Below, piece by piece: positions 34,925 through 46,300 of a stretch of 64,000 bases of DNA. Below the pieces are notes generated by a model that did not search any database, had not been told where the DNA came from, and saw only the letters and a program-made list of their open reading frames with translations. This DNA comes from Eretmocerus hayati (Eukaryota > Arthropoda > Insecta > Hymenoptera > Aphelinidae): assembly GCA_029851415.1 (NCBI GenBank), contig CM056742.1, positions 144,837,121-144,901,120 of the forward strand, read 5' to 3'. Made by a program: the position numbers and the translations under genes. Positions within the stretch are counted from its first letter, which is position 1. The number at the start of each line of letters is the position of its first letter.

Positions 34925-35370
34925 AAGTTCAATGTTCAGTTCAAAGAAATCGTATTTTCCGTGCGTAAATGGAAATTTGCGCACGGAATTTTTTTGCAGC
35001 GTGCGCAAATGGCTGATTTGCACACGGTTTGACGATTTGCGGCGTGCGCAAAAAAAAAATTTGCGCACGATTTGAACATTTACGCACGCTGCTCGCCATT
35101 TGCGCACGGCACACAAGCGTCTAAATGGCCATTTCTGCCCAATTTTACGCACAGAATAGCATAATAGTACATTTCGATACAAGGGCGTAAAACGTTTTAT
35201 TCGCGTCCGAGTGATGGGTTTCCGGCCCGAGCCGCAAGCGAGGGTCGGAATCATCACGAGGATGCGAATGATATGTTTTACGGCCGTGTATCGAACTATA
35301 CTTTTCGATAAACTGTGAGTAAAAGAAGAAAAACTGTGCGCAAAGTGCACTTTTACGCACAGTGTATCGA
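34925..35370. repeat. complex palindromes with GTGCGCAAAT words
   Basis: At least eight GTGCGTAAAT or TTTGCGCAC-type words occur in both orientations between 34955 and 35115. A second palindrome lies at about 35175-35300 (TTCGATACAAGGGCGTAAAAC versus GTTTTACGGCCGTGTATCGAA), and more TGCGCAAAGTGCAC words lie at 35335-35365. An A-run of about 24 precedes it at 34899-34922. This is the third member of the palindrome family seen at 30840 and 32890. Confidence 0.7.
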
Positions 35371-35924
35371 AAATATTGTTATGAGTTTCCCTAGGCATTT
35401 CATTCTCCATGGAGTGATTGGTGGAATTTTTTCATTTTGCGAGTGCAAATCTGAAAAAAATGATCTTAAAAATTTCATTGTATGCTTCCAACGTAAAGCA
35501 GTAGTAGCTTCATTGGTGTATGAGCTTTCAACGTGTTACGGATCTCCCTATATTTGGTTTGTGAGCGCATTCAAGTCGAAAATTCGATCACGATACTCGT
35601 TACGTCAATTTCTATGGAAATCGAGTTCACCCAAAATGCAGTTATTGCCCGGGGGCTTAAACGCAAATTCTGAAAGAAGATGAACTGTAGAACTTGCAAT
35701 AAATCAAATGAGTGCCTTTGAAAGTGAACTGCATCAGACTTCGACTTGTCATGCTCGGGACTTGATTTACGAGGAGAACTCTGATATTGTTACGTGTATT
35801 CTCCGTCGTTTTGTATAACAACTACTAATGTATATTCGTACATCCAGCTCAGTAGATGCCAATTTTCGGTAATTCGGGGCCCCAAAAATTGAGATTTATG
35901 TGTATTAAGGTAATAACAGCTTAC
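35371..35924. other. unassigned DNA
   Basis: Immediately downstream of the last recognised M13 exon. I looked for the expected next exon carrying the third zinc ligand (GENIADNGG-like) and did not find it. Confidence 0.4.
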
Positions 35925-36863
35925 TTTGAGTGAAGTTCCTGACACATTGTAACTGCGGGCTTGGTCGATGATGCACTGGACTCTCCTAAGAAACTCATTT
36001 TTGGTACCCTTGCTCCACCAGTTCTTCGTGTTCCCCTCTCTATCAAACTGACTGCCAAAATTGTCAAAACCGTGCGTGATCTCGTGGCCGATAGCATAGC
36101 CTATCGTTCCAAAATTCATGTAGTTGGGCCTATCAGAGCTGTAATATGGACCTTGGAGGTAGCCAGCGGAGATATCTGCAGGACCAAATGTTTGATCATG
36201 GATCTATCTGATTTATCCATTTCCCTTATCAAATATTTTGAACGCGTCAAGAGGTGCCAGAGTGAGGATAATTTTGGTAGTGGTTTCACAACAACCAGAT
36301 AAGCTACTGGATCATATCAATAGATCGAATCAAAGTTCATGCTTTAAGGACAACTCTCTCGACCTTGCTTCTGCAGACGGAAATCTTGTAAAATTCAAGA
36401 ACGGGCTCCGATCACATTGTTTGCTGAGTGATCGTTGTATTAGTAGAACGCATTTCAGTGACGATGGTGGGGTCGAGAATGAAATCAATCATGCCATTGA
36501 TTTATTCCAATATTGGACAAGGCGGAAGAGCCGACAGCAAGAAAACAGTTGTCGTCAATTACAAAATTAGGTCTGATACCTTGGAATTTCTTACATAAAT
36601 GATACTGATTTCCATTGCAAATTCAAGCATGATCATTTTGCATGAAAATTTTGACGGTGTGGCAAATACAATACCTGTGGAGTTTTCCGACGGCTCGTAG
36701 AAAGCATTAACGACAGCAGATCTGCCATAATTGGTCCAATCGCTCTTATTCGCTGATTTCCTCAGCTTGTCAAATGATGACTCGATTCTGAACAAGCGAA
36801 TGTTCAGAATGTTTCGCATATAGTTGCCTGGTACGAGTTCTAGATTCTTGTAGAACTTGTTAA

Positions 36864-37244
36864 GGCGATGCGGTCACCGTGCACGCTGAACTTTGTTCAC
36901 AGAACTCTCAAAATCTTTTCCATTATGGCCTAAACGACGAGTTATCCAGGCTTTATTATCATCTAACTTGGCCTGGATAACTCTTCGTTTGGCCCAAATC
37001 GGACTAGATTCTGAGAGTTTTGTGAACGAAAACGTGCCAATTTGTAGGTTAGAAAGTACCCGCGGGCAAGTTATTCTCGTTTATTAGTGATAGCCTTGTG
37101 ATTGGTGACAAATAATGAGTTGTCCACCACAATTCAGATGATAATACGTAATGGACAAATCGTCTCCGATTTTGTTTCGTGTAAATTTTTTGATTTACAT
37201 CCAAATAAGATATAATTTCCGGGTTGCACGGTGACCGCATCGCC
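36864..37244. mobile_element. 381-bp TTAA-flanked MITE inserted in an M13 exon
   Basis: Perfect 20-bp terminal inverted repeats GGCGATGCGGTCACCGTGCA, flanked by TTAA at 36860-36863 and 37245-37248. TTAA duplication is the hallmark of the piggyBac superfamily, although the termini do not begin with the classical CCC. Inside is a nested palindrome (CCTAAACGACGAGTTATCC and its inverse, GTTCACA.AACTCTC and its inverse). Removing the element plus one TTAA restores the host frame exactly (DKKI to NKFYKN). Confidence 0.9.
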
Positions 37245-37354
37245 TTAATTTTCTTGTCACTCAGCAGTGCCTCTGGATATGCTATGTGAGAAGTTATCGA
37301 CTCTGCTTCATCCAGAGCTGCCTTGCGCGTATCATCATCCATTCAATCAACCTA

Positions 37355-38275
37355 CACTACCGGTCAAAAGTCTGAGGACACCTGGGAATCAAGCTGATGA
37401 TTTTCAGAGTTGGATATCTCAGAACCTATTGGTCGTAGAGAGCTCTGCGTGGTCGCATTTCGTAGCTTATATCGAGCACTTTCAAGTCTATCTTCAGTAT
37501 TTTCCGTCCCGCGTATTTTACCGGAGACACACGAGTCAGAAAAATGACTTTTTTCGCAATTATTCAGGCAAGGTACGAACGCCTGACGATTTTGGAGAGA
37601 TTGTTGGATCGCTATGAGACCGATGACCACTTCAAGCCCATGCAAAAACCTTGGAAATCCGTTCTTGAACGTCTCTCGAAGTGGTTCTGATATTGAGATA
37701 TGACAGATTGTCTGCGGGTGTTTTTCTCTCAAAAAATTACACGGTTAATCCAAAAATGATGAGAAACAGCCCAGTCCAAGGTCGGTAGCCTCCACTTTCA
37801 ATGGCTATCTCGATGTTAAGTGAAACTATTGCAAAAATGAGGGCAACTGCCCCAAAGTGGGCTGTTTCTCATCATTTTTGGATTATCGAGGGATTTTTTA
37901 AGAGAAAAACTCCCTCACTAAATCACTTGGATCTCGGAACCAGAACCACTTTGAGAAACGTTCAAAAGCGGATTTTGAAGGTCTTTTCATGGGCTTAAAG
38001 ATGTCATTGATCTCATATCGATCTAACAATCTCTCCAAAATCGGCAGGCGTTCGTACCTTGCTTGAAAAATTGCGAAAAAAGTCATTTCCCTGACTCGTG
38101 TGTCTCTGGTATAATCGGCGGAATGGAAAATACAGAAAATAGATTTGATAGTGCTTGATATAGGCTACAAAATGCGACCACGCGGAGCTCTCTACGACCA
38201 ATAGGTTCTGAGATATCCAACTCTGAAAATCATCAGCTTGATTCCCAGGTGTCCTCAGACTTTTGACCGGTAGTG
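37355..38275. mobile_element. 921-bp TA-flanked element with arms of about 420 bp (Tc1/mariner-type)
   Basis: Ends CACTACCGGTCAAAAGTC, inverted at the right end, flanked by TA at 37353-37354 and 38276-38277. The arms (about 37355-37772 and 37859-38275) are roughly 80-85% identical inverted repeats around a centre of about 86 bp, with the outermost 90 bp nearly perfect. No transposase domain was recognised. The TA duplication and the CACTACCGGTCAAAAGT terminus fit Tc1/mariner. Its left-hand TA is the TA of the TAG splice acceptor of the M13 exon at 37351. Confidence 0.88.
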
Positions 38276-39388
38276 TATTATGGACAAATCAAGGTCAGTC
38301 GAAAATTTGACGAGTGAGAACATGACTATTGAATGAAGTCTCCAAGAATGTATGCTCCCTGACGATCGGTTGTTGAAATATGTCTGAGGCATGAGGTGTT
38401 CGTCGTCGATATTAGAAAATGTACAATGGACATACATCAGAGTGGCATTAAGTGTTACTGAACTTCATTGTGACAGACTTGACGCGAAAAATCTAGATGT
38501 TTGGTTCGAACCATCAAATTCTAATCGGTAAATGACAGACTTTATGATTCGTTAAGACAAGATCCCATTATTATAGACTGTCCTCTGAGTTGTCAGCTGC
38601 CAAGACAGTACAATTCTAAGTGTGTCAGTAATTCCAGTGAAAATTTCTCACTGAACTTGTAAACAACTACATGATTACCAAAGAAGAGTGCAAAAGAGAT
38701 AGTAACTCGCAGTTTGCAACATTCTTTTGGCTTGATCTTGCAGATAGGAAACCATTTTCTCGACTCTTTTCTTGGAATCTTTATGGAAGTGATTCCTGAT
38801 ATAAATTGATCCAATGCTCAATAGTAACTGTGTTGATACGACTTTTGTACATTCTTTCCACCTCGTTTCCCTTTTCGTCGTGCCTGAAAACGTGGGAGTT
38901 TACTTTAATTAATCTGTTGTCGATCACCACTGGTTCAAAGGTCCCGGAGACCTCCAAAAACATGTCTGGCTTCACCATACAAGGGAAGTTCAATCATTCT
39001 ACGACTGGATCTGATACTCTAAGGTAAGGTAAGAATTCAAAGGAGGAAAACTAATAATACACTAACCAGAGGTGACAGTCAGGAAGGCTAGCTCTCGCTC
39101 ACGAATCTGATCGTTAAGGTAGCTGGCCGATTCTTTGATGATGCGCCACATGGCGTAGTTTGCCTGAACCCTTTTAGGGGTCTTGTTCAATAGTCCCTCG
39201 AGGTCGCTGATGTAAGAGGGCAGCTTGACATTTACTGTCTCATCCTCATTGATACTTGTGACTGGCGCCATTAGCGTATTGAAGTACTTCAGCCATGGAA
39301 CAAACCTGTATCTGTTTGCAAGCTCGCGCACGGTTGTCGGGTTGTACTGCGCTGTTATGTTTCGGCGCTCCTCTGAGGGCAATGAGAT

Positions 39389-41313
39389 CTGCGTGATATA
39401 AAAAGACGAGATTACCATCATGTCGATCCAATTGACAAGGAACGACTCCAGCCAAGCCTCGGTAAGAAAGCAGAGAGATTTCATTCAGTACATAAATTGG
39501 TCAATACTGAAACCAATCTAAGACAATGCAGTCCTCTTACGCGTATCCTATTCAATATGATACTTTGCAATCAACAAATCAAAATTGAGAAGCTAAGTCA
39601 AAACTGCCAAACTAGTGAAACGGGTTGCTAGTCACAAGTAACCCGAAAATCGGTCATTTGTTTATGATGCAATCCTAAATATTTAATGCATCTAAATATT
39701 TAAATATCCAGCTCAGCTTTCTATTACTGATGGGTTCTTATCTATCACAAAAACCTTTCCAATTAGCGTTTTGGAACATCCGCATCGGCCCAACAAGCCC
39801 CGAGATATGTTCAGTTGCTGGTCAATTATTGTTTTTGTATTTATTGTAAAATGTCCAAATTGTTCTGGAATATCCAATTGTGAATTAGGCAATTTACTTA
39901 TTGGAAAATGTCCACTTTCCGAGCTTACCGAGTATATCCCCTTCCACCAATACACTCGAAATCACCACAACTACTTTTTCTAGTGCTGGAAACTCGTGGG
40001 AAAAAATTATGCGATGTTCTTTGGCTTTTTGTTGAAGATATTTATTTGATATACAATCCACTTCCGCATTTTCCTTATGTCATTTAGACCTGGTGTAACT
40101 TTCAAGGTGATTCCCGACGTTCCCCTACGCATATGGATATCTCCATGGCTCTGACCATTACCTCACTGGACAGCCCGTGTTATTTTGTTTCAAACAACCC
40201 ACATCAGAAGTAGTTTTCACGTGACAGAGCTACGGTCACAGCTGGTTCAAAGCGATAGAAGATCTTGACAATACCCGACTTGGGCAGAGGGAGAAACGAG
40301 TGGCGAATTCTTCTCATGCATCTGTCAATGACGACGAGACCGGGTGGTTCGTCGTTGATTCGCGGTTCGTGCTTAGGTCGTGTTGCGATTTTATGAAAAT
40401 AAGACGATGATTTTATTGGCGGCGCGGAGTGCCTGTGAATGGCTTGGCTTGACTCGAAGGCCGGGTGACCGAATGGCTAGATGGAGCCGCCATCAAAGCT
40501 CCTAAACGCGCAAGCTTCCGGGCTTCGCACATACCGCATGGAATCTCACTACACTGAGCTTTAGGAACACTTGAAGGGTTGTTTCGTTCCATTGTAACGG
40601 TTATAAAATTACCGATTGGCCTCCGTGAATAAAATGAAACTCTGCGCTGAATGAATTGAAAGTTACACTTGGTTGGAGGGTTCCGCAGGAGCGGGATTGG
40701 GCATGGGAATTCGAATAAGGGACACTGATTTGAGATCAAATGATGCCGCGACTACCGATGCTCGGAACACGAAAAACACACACACACATTAGTCCATAAT
40801 GCACTACTCTGATGTGAAAAGATTGGAATGAGATACGATCATGGCGAAGACCGGAGCACGACCGTGTACCACTTCCCACTGGCTCGCCGTTGGAGCTGGG
40901 CAGCGTCGTTGAGGCGGCGCGGTATCGGACGACCGGGGCGCGTCGGGCCGAGGGCCGTCGGGCAGAGTGCCGACCGACCTGGTGAAGTGTTTCGACAAGC
41001 GGTATGACGCGGTTGACTGTCCATGGTGGACTGCTGATGAAGAGCCTGGAGGCCTCGATTTTGTACAGGTCGGGCGAATCCGTTAATTCGAAAAAATGCT
41101 GAGGAAAATGAATTATGACTGCGCAATTTCGCAAGGTTACTAATTTCGTGATTTCGGGCGTACTTAAGTGTTGGTCGTAAATTGTTCAGGAATTATGGCG
41201 TATTCTAATGCTTAATGATTAGAGCAAGTTCGCATACTTGCGAGCTACGTGACTTAACTGCCTTTGGTTTGAATGAGATGAATTATTGCTTTATGGAGGA
41301 ATTTGGATGACTG
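39389..41313. other. unassigned DNA with a GC-rich island
   Basis: Expected to contain upstream exons of the downstream M13 gene, but none is recognised (no CxxFYxYACG-like N-terminal block). 40830-41075 is clearly GC-richer than its surroundings and open in several frames; it could be a promoter-proximal exon or foreign sequence. A CA run is present at about 40777-40789. Confidence 0.35.
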
Positions 41314-41644
41314 ACAAGAGGAGGACCAGACCTTTGTATCGCCAATCTTGTCCGAAATTTTTCTACAGTTTTGTATCACCTAGAATATGAAGAATCCAGA
41401 GTAACTCCGTCAAATGGGCCTCCTGTCCAAAGATACAGCCACTGAGATTAACGTTGCCCACATAGGCCCATGTTAAAAAGTGATTTATATAGATATACTG
41501 GCAACGCTAACATTTTTGCTTGTAGCTCCGGACAGAAGGCCCATTTGACGGAGTTACTCTGGATTCTTCGTATTTTAGGTGACACAAAACTGTAAAATAA
41601 ATTTGGAAAGGATTGGTGATCCAAAGGTCTGGTCCTCCCCTTGT
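41314..41644. mobile_element. foldback (MITE-like) element, about 330 bp
   Basis: Terminal inverted repeats ACAAGRGGAGGACCAGACC; arms about 41314-41450 and 41500-41644. They share AGAATCCAGAGTAACTCCGT, CAAATGGGCC and TAAC.TTGCC blocks at roughly 80% identity. No coding capacity is assigned and the target-site duplication is unclear. Confidence 0.75.
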
Positions 41645-42968
41645 GAATGATGTTTTTCCTCAAATTCGTATACTTGCGAACTTTCCTTCTCAACTCTAAG
41701 CTATGACTCATGGCTTTACTCGAAACAGATGGTGATTTTACTAGCTTATCTATCATGTGAAAATGAGTTATTATTTTACGGGATAATTCCTTCGCAAATA
41801 TGCGAACCTCAAGTAGATTTATGAGTTTACGAATTGCGCGTGGTTCATGTCTCTGCAATTCGAAAGTTTCTAAGATTTTTCTCATGCATACTTTTGGCCA
41901 AAGGTTAAATCAAGTCGCAAGCATTATTTATTTTGAAAATAGGAATGCGATGCGCACGTCAATCGGAACCCGAGGTATCATGAGTTATGAATTCTCAAGA
42001 CCACGGGAGGAAGCCAAAGCACGCTATTTGAGTACTCGTACTTTTATTGCCGATATCCATTAAAAATCAGAACGTGAATCTTTCAAATCGGACCTCAATT
42101 TAACTCAATCAAGAAGTTCCTTCTCCTTTCTTATCGACCAATGTGAATGATTTCCACTTTTTTGAAAATAACGACCCATTTTCTACTCTTCTCGAGTAAG
42201 TCACTCACAGTTTATTGTTAACGTCATTGCAAATTAAGATATCTAGAATTCCTCCGACACTCATTGGTGTGGATATTTCAAATACAACAGTGTATTGCTG
42301 CATTTGTACACGCCTAATTTGACATTGATTCATGTTGCGAAATTAGCTGGGGGAATCAGTATTTATAAACTGATATTCCAATCGGCAAATTTGCACTGAC
42401 TTGAGGGTACAGAGACCGAAATTTCAGCTTGAATCACTACCCTGTAGCTACCGACAGCCCGCCTACTTAATATAGGGGAGACATTTAAAAATAACGTCGA
42501 TAATTTTGCATATCAAGAGAAGTAGCGATAGCTGATCCATCTGAGCTAAAATGGACACGTGCACTTCAATCAACCAAAAATATGAATATAGCGTTCTTAT
42601 TCTTTCTGGCTTCGTCTCAAGTTGATGTCATGAATAGGTTCGATGAGTCATCTTATTCCATATGTGTGTACTTTTTATGACTTTGATCATCGATTTCGGC
42701 ATGGTCACGGTAAGAGCTAATTCTGTCAGATAGTTTGACGTGCCGTGGAAGTATAAGATTCCGCTAGATATTAATCGATTCATGCGGAGAAAGTATAGAT
42801 AGGTGAAGAGGTATTTGACAGAAAACTGAGACGATATAATTTAGTCGACCAATCGTCGAAATCGCGCAAAATGGAAGGGCTAAGCTACAGAGCCAGTATT
42901 GTAAGTCACCAAAACAAACTCTGGAGTACTGTAATGTGAGATTTCCACGAATAAGGTGTAGACAGGGA
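41645..42968. other. unassigned DNA
   Basis: AT-rich sequence between the foldback element and the terminal exon of the upstream M13 gene; nothing recognised. Confidence 0.4.
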
Positions 42969-43310
42969 CTACCATACGATGCACTTGTTGGACGGATTCA
43001 TTCTGGAGGTTGGAGGGCAATTAAAGTCCTTAGCGAACATGGCTATGTTCGACATCGGCCCATTGACCCGGAATTCAGATGGGCTATGCCAATTTCTTTT
43101 GATCTTGTTGATAAGTGATTCTAGTTTCTGATTGGAGCACCAAGTCTGGCCAGCACTGATCCAGAACATTTGTTGTGGAGTGTAGTTTTGCAAACCGGGA
43201 AGTCGAGGCTCTACTCCGTTCTCCCTTTCCCATTCGTTGTAAGCGAGGTAAGCAAGTTTCGTGCCCCCGTTGTCAGACGTATCCTCGTCCTGGGTGTTGA
43301 CACCGTTGAT
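42969..43310 (-). CDS. C-terminal exon of a second M13 (neprilysin-like) metallopeptidase
   Basis: A phase-0 exon with acceptor TTTTAG at 43312-43311, encoding 113 residues and ending NKCIVW then TAG. It starts INGVNTQDEDTSDNGG, aligned with the M13 motif NTQGENIADNGG. The zinc-ligand Glu and the following Asp are kept, but four other positions differ. It continues with the family C terminus (AYLAYNEW, FWISAGQTWCSN, HSPSEFRVNGPMSN, DFNCPPTSRMNP) and the closing C-x-V-W. It lies upstream of the HEITH exon at 36175-35925 on the same strand, so it cannot be the collinear end of that gene. It is the end of a neighbouring paralogue whose other exons are not seen up to the LTR array. Confidence 0.85.
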   Translation of the reverse strand: MNGVNTQDEDTSDNGGTKLAYLAYNEWERENGVEPRLPGLQNYTPQQMFWISAGQTWCSNQKLESLINKIKRNWHSPSEFRVNGPMSNIAMFAKDFNCPPTSRMNPSNKCIVW

Positions 43311-46300
43311 CTAAAATAAACAGATTGAAGAATATTGATATTTGTAAAAGATTTAGCGAGGAGTTCATTTTGGAAAATATTGACCGACATAACGCTGCTT
43401 TTTTATGATATGAATATTCGTCTGAGAAGTTTGAAAAATTGGGACTTTCTCCCTTAAATTAAGACCGTCTCCCTCGCTTTCTTTGTTAGGTTAGGATCTA
43501 ACAATGAGTGCGAGTTTAGCAAATAATGAGAGAGAGATTGGTGTCTCTGTCTCATATATCGACAGGATGACCACGGCGGCCGTCTGTCATGCATGGAAAT
43601 GCAACCTTACGAATTGCAAACACATACCGGTGATCACTTAACCCCAATGGAAAAATTTCCGTCAATTAATTGAGATAGGTACGAGGTACCGTAATCGCGC
43701 AATTCTAATAAAATAAAATATGGGGTTATGAGTTTGTTAGTCATCTACTGACTGACGTATCTTTTTTGAAAAACTTCGATTTATAACCTGTAGTATGATC
43801 GCTACAATGCTACATTAACACGTTCGCTGCGGAGGTAAAAATCGAGATTCCGCCCCATTTTGCGAGAGCGCTGAAAAGTTCGTTTCTGCACTTACGGAAG
43901 CCGAACCTGATAAAAAGTCACATATTTGATGTCATTTACATGATTATCAAGAATAGATGAGGGGCCCACCGGTGGGTCCCGCCGTACACAAAAGAGTGTG
44001 ACTTTGTCCTACGGGCCTACGGGTGGATCCCAAAAATTTTCTCTAGTCTATAGGGAAATAATGTAGATGATTAATACATCAGATTCAGCCGTTGTGGGGT
44101 GAAATATTGAGCTCTCAATCGGTACAATTCAACTTACAGTTGAAATCCGTTCTTATTGCGACGTGTACACAGAGAGACTAAAACCTACTCGCTAGGATGT
44201 CACGTGACTGACGTGACTCTGGCACACGCCATGAGGCTGGCTCGGCATGCTATTGCGTCGTGGTGATGTGCACGAGATAGGATAGTGGCCGACATTGCTC
44301 GATCATGTTGAGCACGTTACCGTGGTGACGCACAGGTCAGCAATGTGACCGGCGCCTCGAAGCTGTTATTGAGGGCCTCAAACGTGTTTTTATTTTTTCT
44401 ATGTCTCCCTAATATCCAAAATACGGGAACGCGTGTCTTTACCTCGAAAATGAATATTTTAGTAATTTTAACATTTCCCGCTCAGAAATAAACTAATCAA
44501 TTTAAGGCCTCTCCAGGAGGTTAAACGTTTATGTACGGTCACGGACATCTTGATTATTCACCGTGAATTAGTTCAATGGCAGGGTACGAACTTCGGAAGC
44601 CAAAGGTTGTGAGTTCAGGACTCACCGTGTAAAATATTTATGTATCTCCCCAAGTGACAGTCACGAAATTTCCCTAAATTTCTGAATTTGACACTTTTTG
44701 GAATCAAAATATAAAAATCTAGAGTGGTTTACAATTTTTCGGTAAAATATTCTCCTCACTTGAAAAAAAATTTGCACAGCTTCGAACTAAGTCATGCACC
44801 GGATCTTCCTAGTGATGTAGTGTTTGATTCCTAGTTCAGATAACAAACTTGACTTCTCGACCTATTAGCTAAATAAGCGAAGCCCAGGGAAATGGACTTT
44901 AGGCTCTAGGATTGATCTGCCTCGGGTGAATCACTTTCTCGCAATTTCCAAAATCGGTATAGATGTAATTGTTGACAGAGGATTTAGAAGAAAATATGAT
45001 ACCCGGAACTAAGGAGATTCGGTGCGTGACTTCTATAGGGATCGTGTAATGATTCCAATGCTTTTTCTTGTGGAGAGAATATATTCCTGGAAAATTAAAG
45101 ATCACTCTATAGCTTCATACTTTGATTTTGAAAGCGATGGAGAATCCAGGAATTTATGATAAATTTGTGACTCTTACTGGAGCGAATGAGAAGGGAAGAA
45201 TTTAGCTCGGTTAGTGACATGCGTCGAATACATATGGAACGCATTGACGAAAGCTCTTGGTCATGATTACGACTGTGACCTTCCGATGCCACTCCAGAGT
45301 GACTTTCACTTGGGGGAGGGGGGGGGGGTCATCAATGGGTCATGATGCGACAGTTGATCGGATACATCCACTCCATTTGTGACTTCACTCAAGTAAAAAA
45401 AGTACACCGTAGCCTCTTGAGCTATCTCTCTTATCGCATTCATCCATGAGTGGGAGGTGGAAGCTACATACATCTTTCTTACAATCACGGCGAATTATTC
45501 TTCATCACGAAGACCTGTGATAATTCATCTCAGAGTCACTCGAATCATGCGTACCTGGGCTCACCTTGCAGCTTTTGATGTAAGCTCCAAAATGAGGCAA
45601 AGGTACCCTGGCACCGAATTTGTGAGGTGTGGAAAATCCAAAAAGACAGATGGATGCGCCGAAAATTCTTTTTTATCGAATCCGCAGCTGGAAAAACTCT
45701 ACCTCTTTTGATTTTCTTTAAATTATCATGAAACTAGCTCATTTCTCCCATTGTGGTGCGCCTTAACCCTTGCTCGTAGCGACACACTCGGGGTCTAGAA
45801 AAATTCTACCCGGTCCAAAAAAAATTCTACCACCTCGGTTTTTCCCAATTTTTCATTGGGTCTTCCGTGATCAGTAGTCATATTTTCGAATCCCAAGCCC
45901 CGGTGTGAACGTGCTACATAAAAACGCTAAAAACTCCCATATAAAATGCATTGAGAGTTTCATACGGTTCTGGTGCATTCTTGACGATCTAGAGGCCTTC
46001 ACCTTACCAGAGTAAGTGTACTGCTTCGAATCGCTTTGGGGTTGCAGTTCAGTGAAAAAGATTTGATATTCTGAGGCTTTTTTGGATGGAGTTTGAGTAT
46101 TTTGAAGCGTCTTTTTGAGCCTTTGCAGATGTATATCCCCGGAAGGTGGTGGAAATAAATCACGGGTAACACTGATCTTCCCCATTTGAATGCTATTCCT
46201 CGACTTTTCCGTTGATGCACATGTATCTGCGATGGATCAATTCCTTTATTTTTACGTGGGAAACAGAATGAACTAATTACGGAGTCCCTTTAGGATGCGC

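Larger units (their letters stand above)
35925..39388 (-). pseudogene. neprilysin-like M13 metallopeptidase, four exons, multiply disrupted
   Basis: Exons on the minus strand join in phase. 39388-39067: ISLPSEERRN to AFLTVTSG. 38883-38711: TTKRETRWKEC to AKRMLQT. 37351-36675: MDDDTRKAALDEAESITSHI to NAFYEPSENST. 36175-35925: ISAGYLQGPYY to SGTSLK, with the zinc motif HEITH and GFDNFGSQFDREGN. The order and motifs match the M13 (neprilysin) family, membrane or secreted zinc endopeptidases that degrade peptides. The third zinc-ligand exon and the N-terminal exons are not found. Defects: the conserved Trp before MDDDT is TGA (37345-37343); the donor after 38711 is GCGAGT; a TTAA-flanked MITE splits the third exon after DKKI; a TA-flanked element sits on its acceptor. 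I call it a pseudogene or strongly disabled allele. Confidence 0.85.

Noticed and set aside
37351..37354. Reading LIEW before MDDDT in the M13 exon
   Set aside because: Careful codon registration shows the in-frame triplets are GTT GAT TGA, so the Trp codon is replaced by a stop; LIEW belongs to another frame.
38806..38993. Separate exon reading KPDMFLEVSGTFEPVVIDNR
   Set aside because: The M13 exon at 38883-38711 uses a different frame here and fits phase and family; the other frame is probably a shadow.
42969..43310. This exon as the last exon of the M13 gene at 35925-39388
   Set aside because: It lies upstream on the same strand, so a collinear transcript is impossible without rearrangement.
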